A DNA stretch of 64,000 nucleotides from positions 3,596,001 through 3,660,000 of the forward strand of contig NZ_JQFA01000002.1 in NCBI RefSeq assembly GCF_000763385.1, in the 5' to 3' direction. The notes beneath the pieces are model-generated. The model saw only the letters and a program-made list of their open reading frames with translations. It ran no database searches and was not told the origin of the DNA. The translations under genes and the position numbers were made by a program. Numbering within the stretch: position 1 is the stretch's first letter; the number at the start of each line of letters is the position of its first letter. The stretch comes from Leptolyngbya sp. KIOST-1. Lineage in GTDB: Bacteria; Cyanobacteriota; Cyanobacteriia; Phormidesmidales; Phormidesmidaceae. Of this stretch, positions 46,079-55,127 are shown one piece after another.

Positions 46079-47026
46079 ATGAATCAGGGATGGGTTTACA
46101 CCGATCGCATCACCCCCGCCACCGCTGGCCAATCGGTGCTAGATTTCTACACCGATCGCTACCGCCACTCCACACGGGCAGAATGGCGCGATCGCATCCT
46201 TTCCGGCAAAATTCGCCGCAACAACGTTCCCCTGGCCCCGGAGGATCGCCTGGCGGTGGGACAAATCCTGGCCTACCATCGCCCCCCGTGGCAGGAGCCA
46301 ACGGTGCCGCTGGGGTTTGAGGTGCTGGATGAGGATGGGGACTTAATGGCGATCGCCAAGCCTGCGGGGCTGCCGGTGCTCCCCGCAGGCAACTTTCTCA
46401 CCCACACGCTGCTGCACCAGCTCAAGCGGCACTACCCCGAGAATCCGCCGATTCCGCTGCATCGGCTGGGGCGAGGCACCTCGGGGGTGATGCTGTTGGG
46501 GCGATCGCCCCTGGCGCGATCGGTGCTGAGTCGGCAGCTGCGCGAATCCACAGCTACCGCCCACGATCCCCAGGCACCGCACCCCATTCGCAAGACCTAC
46601 CGGGCGCTGGTGGGAGCCAGCGATCTGCCCGATGTGTTCACCCTGACTACACCCATTGGCAAAATCGGTCATCCCGTGCTGGGGTATGTGTATGGGGCTT
46701 CGCCCACTGGCCTACCGGCCTACAGCGATGGGCAGGTGCTGCACCGCACCGCCGACTCCACCCTGGTGGAAGTCACCATTCGCACCGGGCGACCCCACCA
46801 AATTCGCATTCATCTGGCGGCGGCGGGGTTTCCCCTGATTGGCGATCCGCTCTACGGCGTGGGCGGTGTACCACTAGCAATTCAACCGGGTGAGGACGGC
46901 AAAATTCCTGTCCCTGGCGACATGGGCTATCACCTGCACGCCTACCGCCTGGCGCTGCCCCATCCTCGCACCCAGGAGCCTCTAGTCATTGAGTGCATAC
47001 CCCCACCCGCCCTGCGATCACTCTAA
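46079..47026 (+). CDS. RluA-family pseudouridine synthase-like protein with Asp-to-Gly change
   Basis: A 315-residue protein. An S4-like N-terminal part (ILSGKIRRNNVPLAPEDRLA) precedes the RluA catalytic domain: LMAIAKPAGLPVLPAG, LHRLGRGTSGVMLLG and TLVEVTIRTGRPHQIRIHLA. The motif normally reads HRLDxxTSG, and the Asp is the catalytic nucleophile-type residue; here codon GGG gives Gly. I recall some plant and cyanobacterial homologues with HRLGRGTSG. Either the subfamily uses another mechanism or it only binds RNA. Everything else in the fold is intact. Confidence 0.88.
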   Translation: MNQGWVYTDRITPATAGQSVLDFYTDRYRHSTRAEWRDRILSGKIRRNNVPLAPEDRLAVGQILAYHRPPWQEPTVPLGFEVLDEDGDLMAIAKPAGLPVLPAGNFLTHTLLHQLKRHYPENPPIPLHRLGRGTSGVMLLGRSPLARSVLSRQLRESTATAHDPQAPHPIRKTYRALVGASDLPDVFTLTTPIGKIGHPVLGYVYGASPTGLPAYSDGQVLHRTADSTLVEVTIRTGRPHQIRIHLAAAGFPLIGDPLYGVGGVPLAIQPGEDGKIPVPGDMGYHLHAYRLALPHPRTQEPLVIECIPPPALRSL

Positions 47027-47066
47027 TCACCCACCCATCCACCCACCTACTCGCCTACCCACCCAC

Positions 47067-47516
47067 TCACCCCCGAGGCCGCACCATCAACATCTGCTCC
47101 GCCTGGGTAAAGCCGTACTTCTCGTAAAACGGCTGCATCTCCGGGGTGCAGAACAGCTGAATGCACTCCACCTGGGCCAGCTGCGGGTGCGTGGTCACCA
47201 GCTCAATCATCTTTGCCCCCAGCCCCTGTTTGCGGTAGTCTGCCGCCACAATCACGTCAAATACGATCGCCCGGTACACCCAGTCGGTCAGCACCCGGCA
47301 AAAGGCCGCCAGGCGCTGTGCTTCCCCATCCCAGAGGCCAAAGAGCAGGTCGCTGTTGCTCAGCAGGGTGGGCACATCGGCCAGGGCGCGGTCTTTACTC
47401 CACCACTCCTGCTGGTACATCTGGTGCAGCTGCTCGACCTGGTCTGGGGTGAGCTGGTGAATGGGGGTGAGCATGGGGAAATTGCGATTCGTTACAGTAC
47501 GGGTTTCCTGACCCAT
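47067..47516 (-). CDS. GNAT family N-acetyltransferase
   Basis: A 149-residue protein with the GNAT acetyl-CoA-binding motif VAADYRKQGLGAKMIELV and the C-terminal motif TPEMQPFYEKYGFTQAEQM. Upstream strands include LFGLWDGEAQRLAAFCRVL. It transfers acetyl from acetyl-CoA to an unknown amine. ATG 47516 is used; ATG 47474 (MLTPIHQLTPDQVEQ) is equally possible because neither has a good ribosome binding site. Confidence 0.87.
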   Translation of the reverse strand: MGQETRTVTNRNFPMLTPIHQLTPDQVEQLHQMYQQEWWSKDRALADVPTLLSNSDLLFGLWDGEAQRLAAFCRVLTDWVYRAIVFDVIVAADYRKQGLGAKMIELVTTHPQLAQVECIQLFCTPEMQPFYEKYGFTQAEQMLMVRPRG

Positions 47517-47777
47517 CGGCCCAGGGGAAAGGCTACGATCTAGGAGTGGCGGGCATAAGACCTATCTTACTGCCGATGGCAAGGACTACCGCGGGTCATA
47601 CACTTCAAGTACAAATGCATCGTAAATCAGCCCTTGTCTGCCTGCTCACCTCCGGGTGAGGCACACGCGGCTTCTAAGGCAAATTGTGGGTGCGATCGCA
47701 ATCAATGACTCATGCCAGCCGCTCGGGGCGATTGACCCCAGCGCTGGTGCAGGCTATCTATACCGGAGGACACCTCC

Positions 47778-48209
47778 ATGAAACTCTCTCTACTGGCCGG
47801 AATCGCTGTCGCCATTCCTGTTGGCCTTGCCATGCCCGTACAGGCCGAAAACCCGGCCCACGTGCAGCAGCTGCTCGAAACCAATCTGTGCCAGGGCTGT
47901 GACCTGTCTGGTGCCGACCTGACCCAGGCCCACCTGATTGGGGCCGACCTGCGCGATGCCGATTTGCAGGGGGCTATCCTGATTGAAGCCAACCTGGAAG
48001 GGGCTGATCTCAGCCGTGCCGACCTCACCGGGGCCAACCTGACCAGCGCCTTTTTGACCAACGCCCAGCTCGACAACGCCTCCCTCGATCAGGCCAACCT
48101 GACCGATGCGGCCATCTACTTTGCCGACGTCGATGGCGCTTCGTTCCTCGATGCCGACCTGACCGGAGCCGTAGTCGTGGGCACCCCCATCAGCGTGGGC
48201 GGCGACTGA
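47778..48209 (+). CDS. Secreted pentapeptide repeat protein
   Basis: A 143-residue protein with a signal peptide (LLAGIAVAIPVGLAMPVQA). Then comes the motif LETNLCQGCDLSGADLTQAH and about 15 pentapeptide repeats of the A(D/N)L type. The two Cys of LCQGC often begin exported cyanobacterial pentapeptide proteins. The likely location is the periplasm or thylakoid lumen. GGAGG stands eight bases before the ATG. The function is unknown. Confidence 0.88.
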   Translation: MKLSLLAGIAVAIPVGLAMPVQAENPAHVQQLLETNLCQGCDLSGADLTQAHLIGADLRDADLQGAILIEANLEGADLSRADLTGANLTSAFLTNAQLDNASLDQANLTDAAIYFADVDGASFLDADLTGAVVVGTPISVGGD

Positions 48210-48234
48210 GACAAAGTTCTGGCGATCCCACCCT

Positions 48235-50535
48235 CTAGGGCTGGGTTCTCTCCCCATGGGCCAGCAGCTGCTCAATCGCCCGCAGCCGGTGCTGCCACGA
48301 TCGCACCCGGTAGCCGCTGTTAGTTGTGTTCACCAGTACCCCCTGATTCAGCGATGCCTTAACTCGGGTGAGGCCGGATCGAACATCGGCCAGGTTGCGG
48401 CGCGTCGGTGCCTGGGACAGGGTTTCAAACTGGTTGCCCAGGTCGTTGACGGTAGTAACCCAGGTTTCCAGACTGCCCCGATGCATCCACAGGCGGTCCT
48501 GGGCCAACAGCCAGCTCCACTCCCGCTGGAGGGCAGCGTAGCGGCTGGCGGCCATGGCGTAGGGGGTTGTGGGGCTGGGCGAACCGACCCCCTGGGTTTG
48601 AGCCAGTACCGCATTCAGCTCGGTGTTGAAGTCGGCGACGGCAAACAGGGCATAGCCGGGGGTGGGCAGGTCGCGGCTGGCCTGCAACTGGTCTACCGCA
48701 GCCGAATTGGACAGATTCAGCAGGCGAATGCCCGGAATCACCAGGGTAGAGCCAAAGGATTCATTCACCAGCCAGGGGGAGATCAGTCGCTCGAACCGGC
48801 TGGTATCGGCCGCGTAGCTCATCAGCACAATCCAGTCGAGGTAGCTGGCCCGGGCCCAGGTGCCCCAGTCCTGCTGAATCCGCTGCAGGCGTTCGTGCTC
48901 GGGGTTGGCAAACACCGCCGCCGACATCACCAGGCCGGGGCGCTGCCGCCTGAGGGTGCTGGCAATGGTTTCCACAAAGGAGGTCACCTGCTGGGTGCGA
49001 AACTCGGTCCACTGCTGCCACAGCACCTGCTGCTGAATTTGCTGGTTGCGATCGAGGCCGTTGGGGCGGGGGCTGAGGGTAATCGGGTCCACCCCGCTGA
49101 TGCTCTGGAAGCGCCAGCGGGCTACTTCGCCGTAGCCATAGGTGCGGTTGGCCCCTGGGTCTTGAAAAGGGTAGCGAATGTAGTCGAGGTGCAGGCCATC
49201 GACCCCATACCGGGTGACGATTTCGGTCATCAGCCGGGTCAGATAGCTGCGGACTTCGGGGTTGGCGGGGTCTAGAAAGGGCTTGTCCTGGCCCCTGGGA
49301 ATGCGGTTGCCGCTGTTGTCGTAGCCTGCCCAGGCGGGGTGGCGAGCGAGCACCGGGCCGGGGTAGTCGGCGGGCTGGTTGAGCAGACGGTTGTGGCGCT
49401 GGTTGCCTGTCGCAAACACCCACACCCAGGCGTGCAGGGTGATGCCGCGCTGGTGGGCCAGTTCCACCGCCGCCGCCAGTGGATCCCAACCGCGGGTGAG
49501 GGGGTTTTGCTCGGGGGCCACCTGGCTGGGGTAAACAGTGTAACCCGCGTTGACGGTTTCAAAAAAGACGGTGTTGATGCCAGCGGCGGCCAGTTTGTCG
49601 AAAATTGCCCTCAGCCCCTCGGGCGATCGGGCCTGTACAATGGTGCCGCGATCGAGCCACACGGCGCGAATTTCGCCCTGGTCAATGGGGCGATCGGAGG
49701 CAAAGTTGTCCCACAGGGCAGCGCGGGCGGTAAGCCAGCGATCGCGCACCTGAGCGTGTTGTCCCGCCGCCAGTAGCCCATCCCACTCACTCAACAGCTG
49801 CTGAGCCTCTCCCAGGGCCGGATGCAGCAGCGTGCCCCGACCGCCGACCTTCGCCCGCTCGGCGGCGGTCAGCGTGGGCTGGCCAGTGGGCAGGGTCAGC
49901 ACCGTAGGTGCATGGCGGGAACTGGCCATAATCAGAGCACTTTCAAAGCGTCCAATCAGGTTTTTTAGCTCCTGCTGCATAGCCAGAAATACCACCGGAC
50001 TAGGGGGCCGTCCGGTGGGCGATAGCTCGATCACGGCGGGGGCGATCTGCTCGGCCGGGTCACCCGCGGCCGGGCTGCCGGTCTCCCCGGCCGCCTCTGC
50101 GGGAACGGCAGGTTGTACCCTGGGCCGCTGGGAGGGGGGCAGGGGCGGCCTGGGCACATGCTCGGGGCGTCGACCGGGCCTGGCCTCCTGCCCGGTAGCG
50201 TTACCCCTGGCAGGGTCAGTGGCATTGACAACCCCACGGTCTGAACGGTCGGACGGCAGAGTTTGAAGCCGTTGGGAGGGGGGTGGCGACGGCAAAAAGG
50301 GCCCGTGGTCCACCCGCCGACCGGGTCGGAGTGGGGCGGCGGGGGCGGACGGAACCGCGCCTTCGAAACTGTCGCTGGGGGGAGTAAGGTCGGTGGATAC
50401 CTCGCCCTCCGCCGATTGCTCAGGGATGGCGGGGTCGACCTGGGCATAGCTGGGCCACGACAGCACGCCCGCGCCGAGCAATCCGATCAGCCCGCACAGT
50501 ATCAGCCCCCGCCACTGCCTCGCCCACTGCGTCAC
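48235..50535 (-). CDS. Secreted GHL10/DUF187-type glycoside hydrolase-like protein
   Basis: A 766-residue protein starting at GTG 50535 (GGAG ten bases upstream), with a signal peptide (LILCGLIGLLGAGVLSWPSY). A Pro-rich linker covers about 30-170. The GHL10 barrel (about 295-660) has EIRAVWLDRGTIVQ, INTVFFETVNAGYTVYPS, GITLHAWVWVFATGN, FLDPANPEVRSYLTRLMTEI and YGVDGLHLDYIRYPF. Relatives such as YngK are thought to act on cell-wall or extracellular polysaccharide. Candidate acid residues are the Glu of FFETVNAGY and the Asp of HLDYIRYP. The substrate is unknown. Confidence 0.9.
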   Translation of the reverse strand: MTQWARQWRGLILCGLIGLLGAGVLSWPSYAQVDPAIPEQSAEGEVSTDLTPPSDSFEGAVPSAPAAPLRPGRRVDHGPFLPSPPPSQRLQTLPSDRSDRGVVNATDPARGNATGQEARPGRRPEHVPRPPLPPSQRPRVQPAVPAEAAGETGSPAAGDPAEQIAPAVIELSPTGRPPSPVVFLAMQQELKNLIGRFESALIMASSRHAPTVLTLPTGQPTLTAAERAKVGGRGTLLHPALGEAQQLLSEWDGLLAAGQHAQVRDRWLTARAALWDNFASDRPIDQGEIRAVWLDRGTIVQARSPEGLRAIFDKLAAAGINTVFFETVNAGYTVYPSQVAPEQNPLTRGWDPLAAAVELAHQRGITLHAWVWVFATGNQRHNRLLNQPADYPGPVLARHPAWAGYDNSGNRIPRGQDKPFLDPANPEVRSYLTRLMTEIVTRYGVDGLHLDYIRYPFQDPGANRTYGYGEVARWRFQSISGVDPITLSPRPNGLDRNQQIQQQVLWQQWTEFRTQQVTSFVETIASTLRRQRPGLVMSAAVFANPEHERLQRIQQDWGTWARASYLDWIVLMSYAADTSRFERLISPWLVNESFGSTLVIPGIRLLNLSNSAAVDQLQASRDLPTPGYALFAVADFNTELNAVLAQTQGVGSPSPTTPYAMAASRYAALQREWSWLLAQDRLWMHRGSLETWVTTVNDLGNQFETLSQAPTRRNLADVRSGLTRVKASLNQGVLVNTTNSGYRVRSWQHRLRAIEQLLAHGERTQP

Positions 50536-50679
50536 AATGTCATTTCTCCATCACACGGCGATAATTGTGGCACAGGCTAGCGCGGGTGGGTCAGCAGCTG
50601 TGGAATCTGAGAAAACGCAAGACCTACCCTAAGCCAGGGCAATCCCCCCAGGCCCAGTGCTACTTCTTCAGTAAACCCA

Positions 50680-51903
50680 TCAGGCGGGCAGGCTAACCGT
50701 AAACGTGGTGCCCGCCCCCACCCGGCTGGCAACTTTGATTGTGCCCTGCTGGAGTTGGACAAACTGCTTCACGATGCTCAGCCCCAGCCCTGTCCCCGGA
50801 ATGTTGCTGACGTTTTGGCCGCGGTGAAAGGGCTCGAACAGGGTTTTGCGATCGCCCGCCGGAATACCAATCCCCTCGTCCTGCACCCGCAGACTAACCT
50901 GTCCCCGCTGCTTGGCCAGCTTCAGCCAGATCGGGCGATCGCCCGGAGTGTAGCGAATGGCGTTGGACAGCAGGTTGCTGAGGATCGATCGCAGCAGCCG
51001 CTCATCCAGGCAGGCCAGCACCTGGCGGCTGCGGCAGACGAACTGAATTGGAGCCTGGGGGCGGCAGTAGTCGCCCTCGGCCAGCAAATCCTGGCAAAAG
51101 GCGACCAGATCCAGCGGGCGCGGGTTGACCTCCAGCACCTTGGCCTCAATTTTGCCGATCACCAGAATGTCGTCGATCATCTGGGTCATCCGCTCGACGT
51201 TAGCGTTGATGGTGAGCAGGTAGTCGGTTTTTTCGTCCGGGCGTAGCTGGGTGTCGTAGCGGTTCAGCGACGACACGGTCAGGGCAATGTTGTTGAGCGG
51301 GTTGCGAAACTCATGGCAGACCATGGAGACAAAGCGCGATCGCATGTCGCTGAGCTGCCGCAGCTGTTGATTGGCCGCCTGGAGCTCGGCGGTGCGCTCC
51401 TGCACCTTCTGCTCCAGCTCCTCGTTGGTTCGCTGCAAAATCTCTTCGGCCCAGCGCCGCTGGGTAATGTCGCGAAAGGTGACTACCGTGCCAATCAGTT
51501 GCCCATCCTCGTCGCGCATGGGGGTACTGACATACTCCACCGGAAAGCTGGTGCCGTCCTTACGCCAGAACACCTCATTGGTAATGTGCCGCACGCTGCC
51601 GTCCTGAAACGCCGCATAGATGGGGCAGGCCTCGCGCTGGTAGGGGCTGCCATCAGCCAGCGAGTGGTGCATGACCGCGTGCATCGATCGCCCGATCAGC
51701 TCCTCGGTAGACCAGCCGATCATGGCGGCGGCGGCGGGGTTAACAAAGGTCACATTGCCGTCGAGATCGAGCCCGTAGATGCCCTCCCCCACGGCATTGA
51801 GAATGAGCTGATGCTGGCGGCGCAGGTGCTCCAGCTCCTGGCCCAACGGCGCAGCGACGACAGGAGACCCCGGTTGGGAGGGTAGCCAGTAAGTTTGGGT
51901 CAT
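50680..51903 (-). CDS. PAS-domain sensor histidine kinase
   Basis: A 407-residue protein with no membrane helix. A PAS domain (about 28-150) has GLDLDGNVTFVNPAAAAMIG and the PAC end PMRDEDGQLIGTVVTFRDIT. A coiled coil follows, then the HisKA box SMVCHEFRNPLNNIAL and a HATPase with N-box SNLLSNAIRYTPGD, G1 VQDEGIGIP and G2 IPGTGLGLSIVKQF. It is a soluble sensor kinase. The divergent response regulator at 52347, 440 bases away, is a likely partner, by position only. Confidence 0.93.
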   Translation of the reverse strand: MTQTYWLPSQPGSPVVAAPLGQELEHLRRQHQLILNAVGEGIYGLDLDGNVTFVNPAAAAMIGWSTEELIGRSMHAVMHHSLADGSPYQREACPIYAAFQDGSVRHITNEVFWRKDGTSFPVEYVSTPMRDEDGQLIGTVVTFRDITQRRWAEEILQRTNEELEQKVQERTAELQAANQQLRQLSDMRSRFVSMVCHEFRNPLNNIALTVSSLNRYDTQLRPDEKTDYLLTINANVERMTQMIDDILVIGKIEAKVLEVNPRPLDLVAFCQDLLAEGDYCRPQAPIQFVCRSRQVLACLDERLLRSILSNLLSNAIRYTPGDRPIWLKLAKQRGQVSLRVQDEGIGIPAGDRKTLFEPFHRGQNVSNIPGTGLGLSIVKQFVQLQQGTIKVASRVGAGTTFTVSLPA

Positions 51904-52346
51904 GGCGCTAGTACTGTGCGGCGTAAAGGTAGCAGCGTTGCTGTGGGTTTCAGGTTGTGGGCGTCAGGTAGCAGGAACGGTTGGCTGATAATGCCAACCA
52001 GACTGGACCAGATAGCGTCCGCCCGCAGAGCAGGGCGAGATTTTAGAACCCTTTTAGCTTCCGCTGCCCCGACGGCTCGGCAAAGTGTATCGACGTATAC
52101 AACGGACGAGCGGCTTAAGGTTTACTAAAGGATATTAGGTGCCGCTAAGGACTTTCAAATTGATCGTTCACAGCCGTATTTGAGTTGGCAAGCAAATATG
52201 ACGATCGGTTTTTGAGCAAAATTTCCCCCTCTTTTAGTTTGGGCAGGACAATAAACAATTTATCCCATGAACTGGCTTTAATGAAACTGGAGATGGGGTT
52301 AGGGTAGGCCGTTTTGCACAATCGATATAGTCAGGTTTAAGCTGTC
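51904..52346. other. Divergent intergenic region between kinase and response regulator
   Basis: About 440 bases. It holds a diverged copy of the 92-base repeat near 51931-51990 and an inverted repeat TGTAT-N6-ATACA at about 52085-52100. A T-rich AT-rich tract precedes the GTG start of the regulator. No gene is recognised. Confidence 0.4.
51931..51990 (+). repeat. Diverged partial copy of the 92-base repeat
   Basis: Retains TTGCTGTGGGT, a GGGCGTCAGG segment and GCAGGAACGGTTGGC in the same order as copies A and B, but with many changes. Confidence 0.5.
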
Positions 52347-53135
52347 GTGAAAACCGTTCTTATCATTGAAGACGAAGCTCAAACCCGCAATATTTTTCTC
52401 AAATGTTTGGAGTTTGAGGGATTTCGGGCGGTGGGGGCCAGCGATGGCAGCACTGGAGTCGCCATGGCCCAGCGGCACAACCCCGATCTGGTGGTGTGCG
52501 ACATCATGATGCCCGATATGGATGGCTATTCGGTGCTCTCAACCCTGCGCAAAGTGCGGCAGACGGCGCTGATTCCGCTGATTTTTCTCACCGCCAAGGT
52601 CACCATGGCCGACCTCCGCCGGGGCATGGAACTTGGGGCCGACGACTACCTGACCAAACCCTGCACCGTCGAGCAGTTTTTGGCCGCTATCAACAGCCGG
52701 TTGCAGCGCCAGGCTGAGCTTCATGAGCTGTATAGCCAAGAAGCCCTCCCAGAATCACCCCCCGGGGCGCATCCAGAGCCACCCCACCCGATTTTCCCCA
52801 GCGATCCCAAGCTGGCCAGCGTCTTTCACTTTATCGAGGCCCACTACCATCAGCCCATTAGCCTCAATGACGTGGCCCAGCAGGCGGGCTATTCCCCCGC
52901 CTACTTGACCAATCTGGTGCAGTCCCACACCGGGCGCACCATCAAACAGTGGATTATTGAGCGCCGAATGGCCCAGGCCAAGATTCTGCTGGCCAAAACC
53001 ACCCAGTCGGTGCGACAAATCGCAGAGGCTTCGGGGTACAGCGATGCGGGCTATTTCACGCGGCAGTTTCGCCAATTCCAGGGGGTTTCTCCCCAGACCT
53101 GGAGACAGCAATCTGTAGCAGAAACAACAAATTAG
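52347..53135 (+). CDS. Response regulator with AraC-type DNA-binding domain
   Basis: A 262-residue protein starting at GTG 52347. The receiver domain has the acidic pair in LIIEDEAQTR, phospho-acceptor Asp52 in LVVCDIMMPDMDGYSVLS, and the conserved Lys in DDYLTKPCT. A Pro-rich linker (about 130-150) leads to a tandem HTH AraC domain with ISLNDVAQQAGYSPAYLTNL and VRQIAEASGYSDAGYFTRQF. It lies 225 bases upstream of the cyanate transporter genes on the same strand. It could regulate them or respond to the divergent kinase. Confidence 0.93.
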   Translation: MKTVLIIEDEAQTRNIFLKCLEFEGFRAVGASDGSTGVAMAQRHNPDLVVCDIMMPDMDGYSVLSTLRKVRQTALIPLIFLTAKVTMADLRRGMELGADDYLTKPCTVEQFLAAINSRLQRQAELHELYSQEALPESPPGAHPEPPHPIFPSDPKLASVFHFIEAHYHQPISLNDVAQQAGYSPAYLTNLVQSHTGRTIKQWIIERRMAQAKILLAKTTQSVRQIAEASGYSDAGYFTRQFRQFQGVSPQTWRQQSVAETTN

Positions 53136-53183
53136 ACCTTTATTTTGGGTTGAAAAACCATCTTCAAAAGAAAGTCCCACCAT

Positions 53184-53213
53184 GTTCAAAAAATGATCCA
53201 ATGCATTTTGAAC
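53184..53213. promoter_or_regulatory. Inverted repeat upstream of the cyanate operon, candidate operator
   Basis: GTTCAAAA (53184-53191) and TTTTGAAC (53206-53213) are perfect 8-base arms 14 bases apart, between the AraC-type regulator and cynA. No T-run follows, so an operator is more likely than a terminator. Confidence 0.4.
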
Positions 53214-53359
53214 GGGGGCTTGATAACGTATTTACTAACCTGAGTTAATTCGCGTTCATAATTTCAGCGGTTGTGGAGATTTAGCCTCCTTTATTTTCTG
53301 CTGTGCAAGTTCTCAGGTGGGGTTGGGGAAAGGTTTTTGTCGCGTTCAACTATCCATCT

Positions 53360-55000
53360 ATGGTTATTTCAGCAGTAGCAAAGTCGCTAAGCGACTGGGG
53401 CAGTTTGAGTTGCACATCGCCCTCCCTGATGTTGCCGGGACAACCCTGCGGCACCTGTGGCACCGTACACCTGGGTAGTCACTCGCAGTTCATGGCCACC
53501 ATGCCCCAGGATCCCGTCGACATGGTTGACGACCTGGTTAAAATGGGAATTTACAAGCAAAATCAGCTGCGGGCCGCCGACACCGTCAACGCCTACGAGC
53601 TACGCAAGGCGCTGTTTTTGAAGCGGGTGGGGCGCAACGACCCCCAGCGCGAAAAGCTGATTCTGGCCCTCTGCAAGCAGGCCGGCGGTCTGGAAAATGC
53701 CTTTGCGGCGGCCTTTGGTCCCCAAGCAGGCCTGTTTTTTGCCGATTCGGTACGGGCCAGCGGCGCCACCCGGCGCGAGTTTCTCAAGAATATGGCTGTG
53801 GGGGCGGCCCTGGTCACCCTGGCAAGCTGTGCAGGCGGCGGCAACGACCCCACGGTGGAGGAGGCCGAAGCAGCCCCCGTTGACACCAGCAACCTGGAGA
53901 AGACCGATATTCAGGTGGGCTTTATTCCCATCACCTGCGCCACGCCGATCATCATGTCGGAGCCGCTGGGGTTCTATGAAAAGTACGGCTTCAACGCCAG
54001 CGTGGTGAGAATGCCCAGCTGGGGCGCGGTGCGCGATTCGGCGATCGCAGGCGAACTCGACGCCTACCACATGCTGGCCCCAATGCCCATCGCCATGACC
54101 CTGGGCCTGGGCTCCGCCGCCTTCGGCGTACGCCTGGCCAGTATCCAAAATATCAACGGTCAGGCCATTACCGTTGCCGAGCGCCACCGGGGCAATGTCA
54201 GCGGCCCCGAAGACTTCCGTGGCTTTGTAATTGGGGTGCCCTTCCCCTACTCCATGCACAACCTGCTGATTCGCTACTACCTGGCCTCTGGCGGCCTCGA
54301 CCCTGACGTGGATGTGCAGATTCGCCCGGTGCCGCCGCCGGACAGCATCGCCCAGTTGATTGCGGGCGATATCGACGCCATGCTGATGCCCGACCCCTTC
54401 AACCAGCGGGCCGTGTTTGAGGGCGCTGGCTATATCCACATGCTGACTAGGGATCTCTGGGATGGCCATCCCTGCTGCGCGTTCACCGCCAGCGACGACT
54501 GGATCACCGCTCACCCCAACGCCTTCCGGGCTCTGAACAAGTCCATCATTGAGGCCGCGGTCTACGCCCAGGATGCGGCCAATCGACCCGAGATTGCCGC
54601 CGCCATCTCCGATCGCGCCTTTTTGAACCAGCCGGTGGAGGTGGTGGAGGCCGTGCTCACCGGCAACTTTGAGGACGGCCAGGGCAACACCCTGTCGGTG
54701 CCCGATCGGATCGACTTTGACCCCTACCCCTGGCAAAGCTTCGCCAAGTGGATCTCCTCACAGCTGGTGCGCTGGGAGTTGTTCGGGGATGGCAATACCC
54801 CCGAAACCGTCAGCAACACCGACATTGAGGCCGTAGGTCAGGAGGTATTTCTGACCGATCTAGCTCGCGAGCTGGCCCTAGAGCTGGGCGAACAGCCCCC
54901 CTTCGACACCGATCGCGTCGAAACCCTGGCCTTTGACACCTTTGATCCCGATGCCCCCGTGGACTACGTAAAAAGCCAGATCGACGAGTTTGGCAAGTAG
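53360..55000 (+). CDS. cynA: Cyanate ABC transporter substrate-binding protein (CynA-like), with unusual N-terminal extension
   Basis: A 546-residue protein if started at ATG 53360. From about residue 175 it is an NrtA/CmpA/CynA-type binding protein: IQVGFIPITCATPIIMSEPL, FGVRLASIQNINGQAITVAE, MLMPDPFNQRAVFEG. A twin-arginine lipoprotein signal, TRREFLKNMAVG ending LASC, starts only at residue 138. About 140 residues precede it, including CGTCGTVHLGS and YELRKALFLKRVGRNDPQRE. Even from the later ATG at 53501 over 90 residues come first. The direct link to cynS makes cyanate the likely ligand, although the fold alone would also fit nitrate or bicarbonate. The start is uncertain. Confidence 0.85.
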   Translation: MVISAVAKSLSDWGSLSCTSPSLMLPGQPCGTCGTVHLGSHSQFMATMPQDPVDMVDDLVKMGIYKQNQLRAADTVNAYELRKALFLKRVGRNDPQREKLILALCKQAGGLENAFAAAFGPQAGLFFADSVRASGATRREFLKNMAVGAALVTLASCAGGGNDPTVEEAEAAPVDTSNLEKTDIQVGFIPITCATPIIMSEPLGFYEKYGFNASVVRMPSWGAVRDSAIAGELDAYHMLAPMPIAMTLGLGSAAFGVRLASIQNINGQAITVAERHRGNVSGPEDFRGFVIGVPFPYSMHNLLIRYYLASGGLDPDVDVQIRPVPPPDSIAQLIAGDIDAMLMPDPFNQRAVFEGAGYIHMLTRDLWDGHPCCAFTASDDWITAHPNAFRALNKSIIEAAVYAQDAANRPEIAAAISDRAFLNQPVEVVEAVLTGNFEDGQGNTLSVPDRIDFDPYPWQSFAKWISSQLVRWELFGDGNTPETVSNTDIEAVGQEVFLTDLARELALELGEQPPFDTDRVETLAFDTFDPDAPVDYVKSQIDEFGK

Positions 55001-55127
55001 AGGCGCATCGCCAAATGCTTTGCGGGGTCACTCCGCCGTCACCCCGCAAGCGCGGCCTTGCAACCCCTTGCAGGGTTCGCGAGGTAGCTATCATCGTTCG
55101 TTCCGTAGCACTTTGAGGATATAGGTC

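Noticed and set aside
53216..53250. NtcA box upstream of cynA
   Set aside because: GTATTTACTAACC lacks the TAC half at the right distance.
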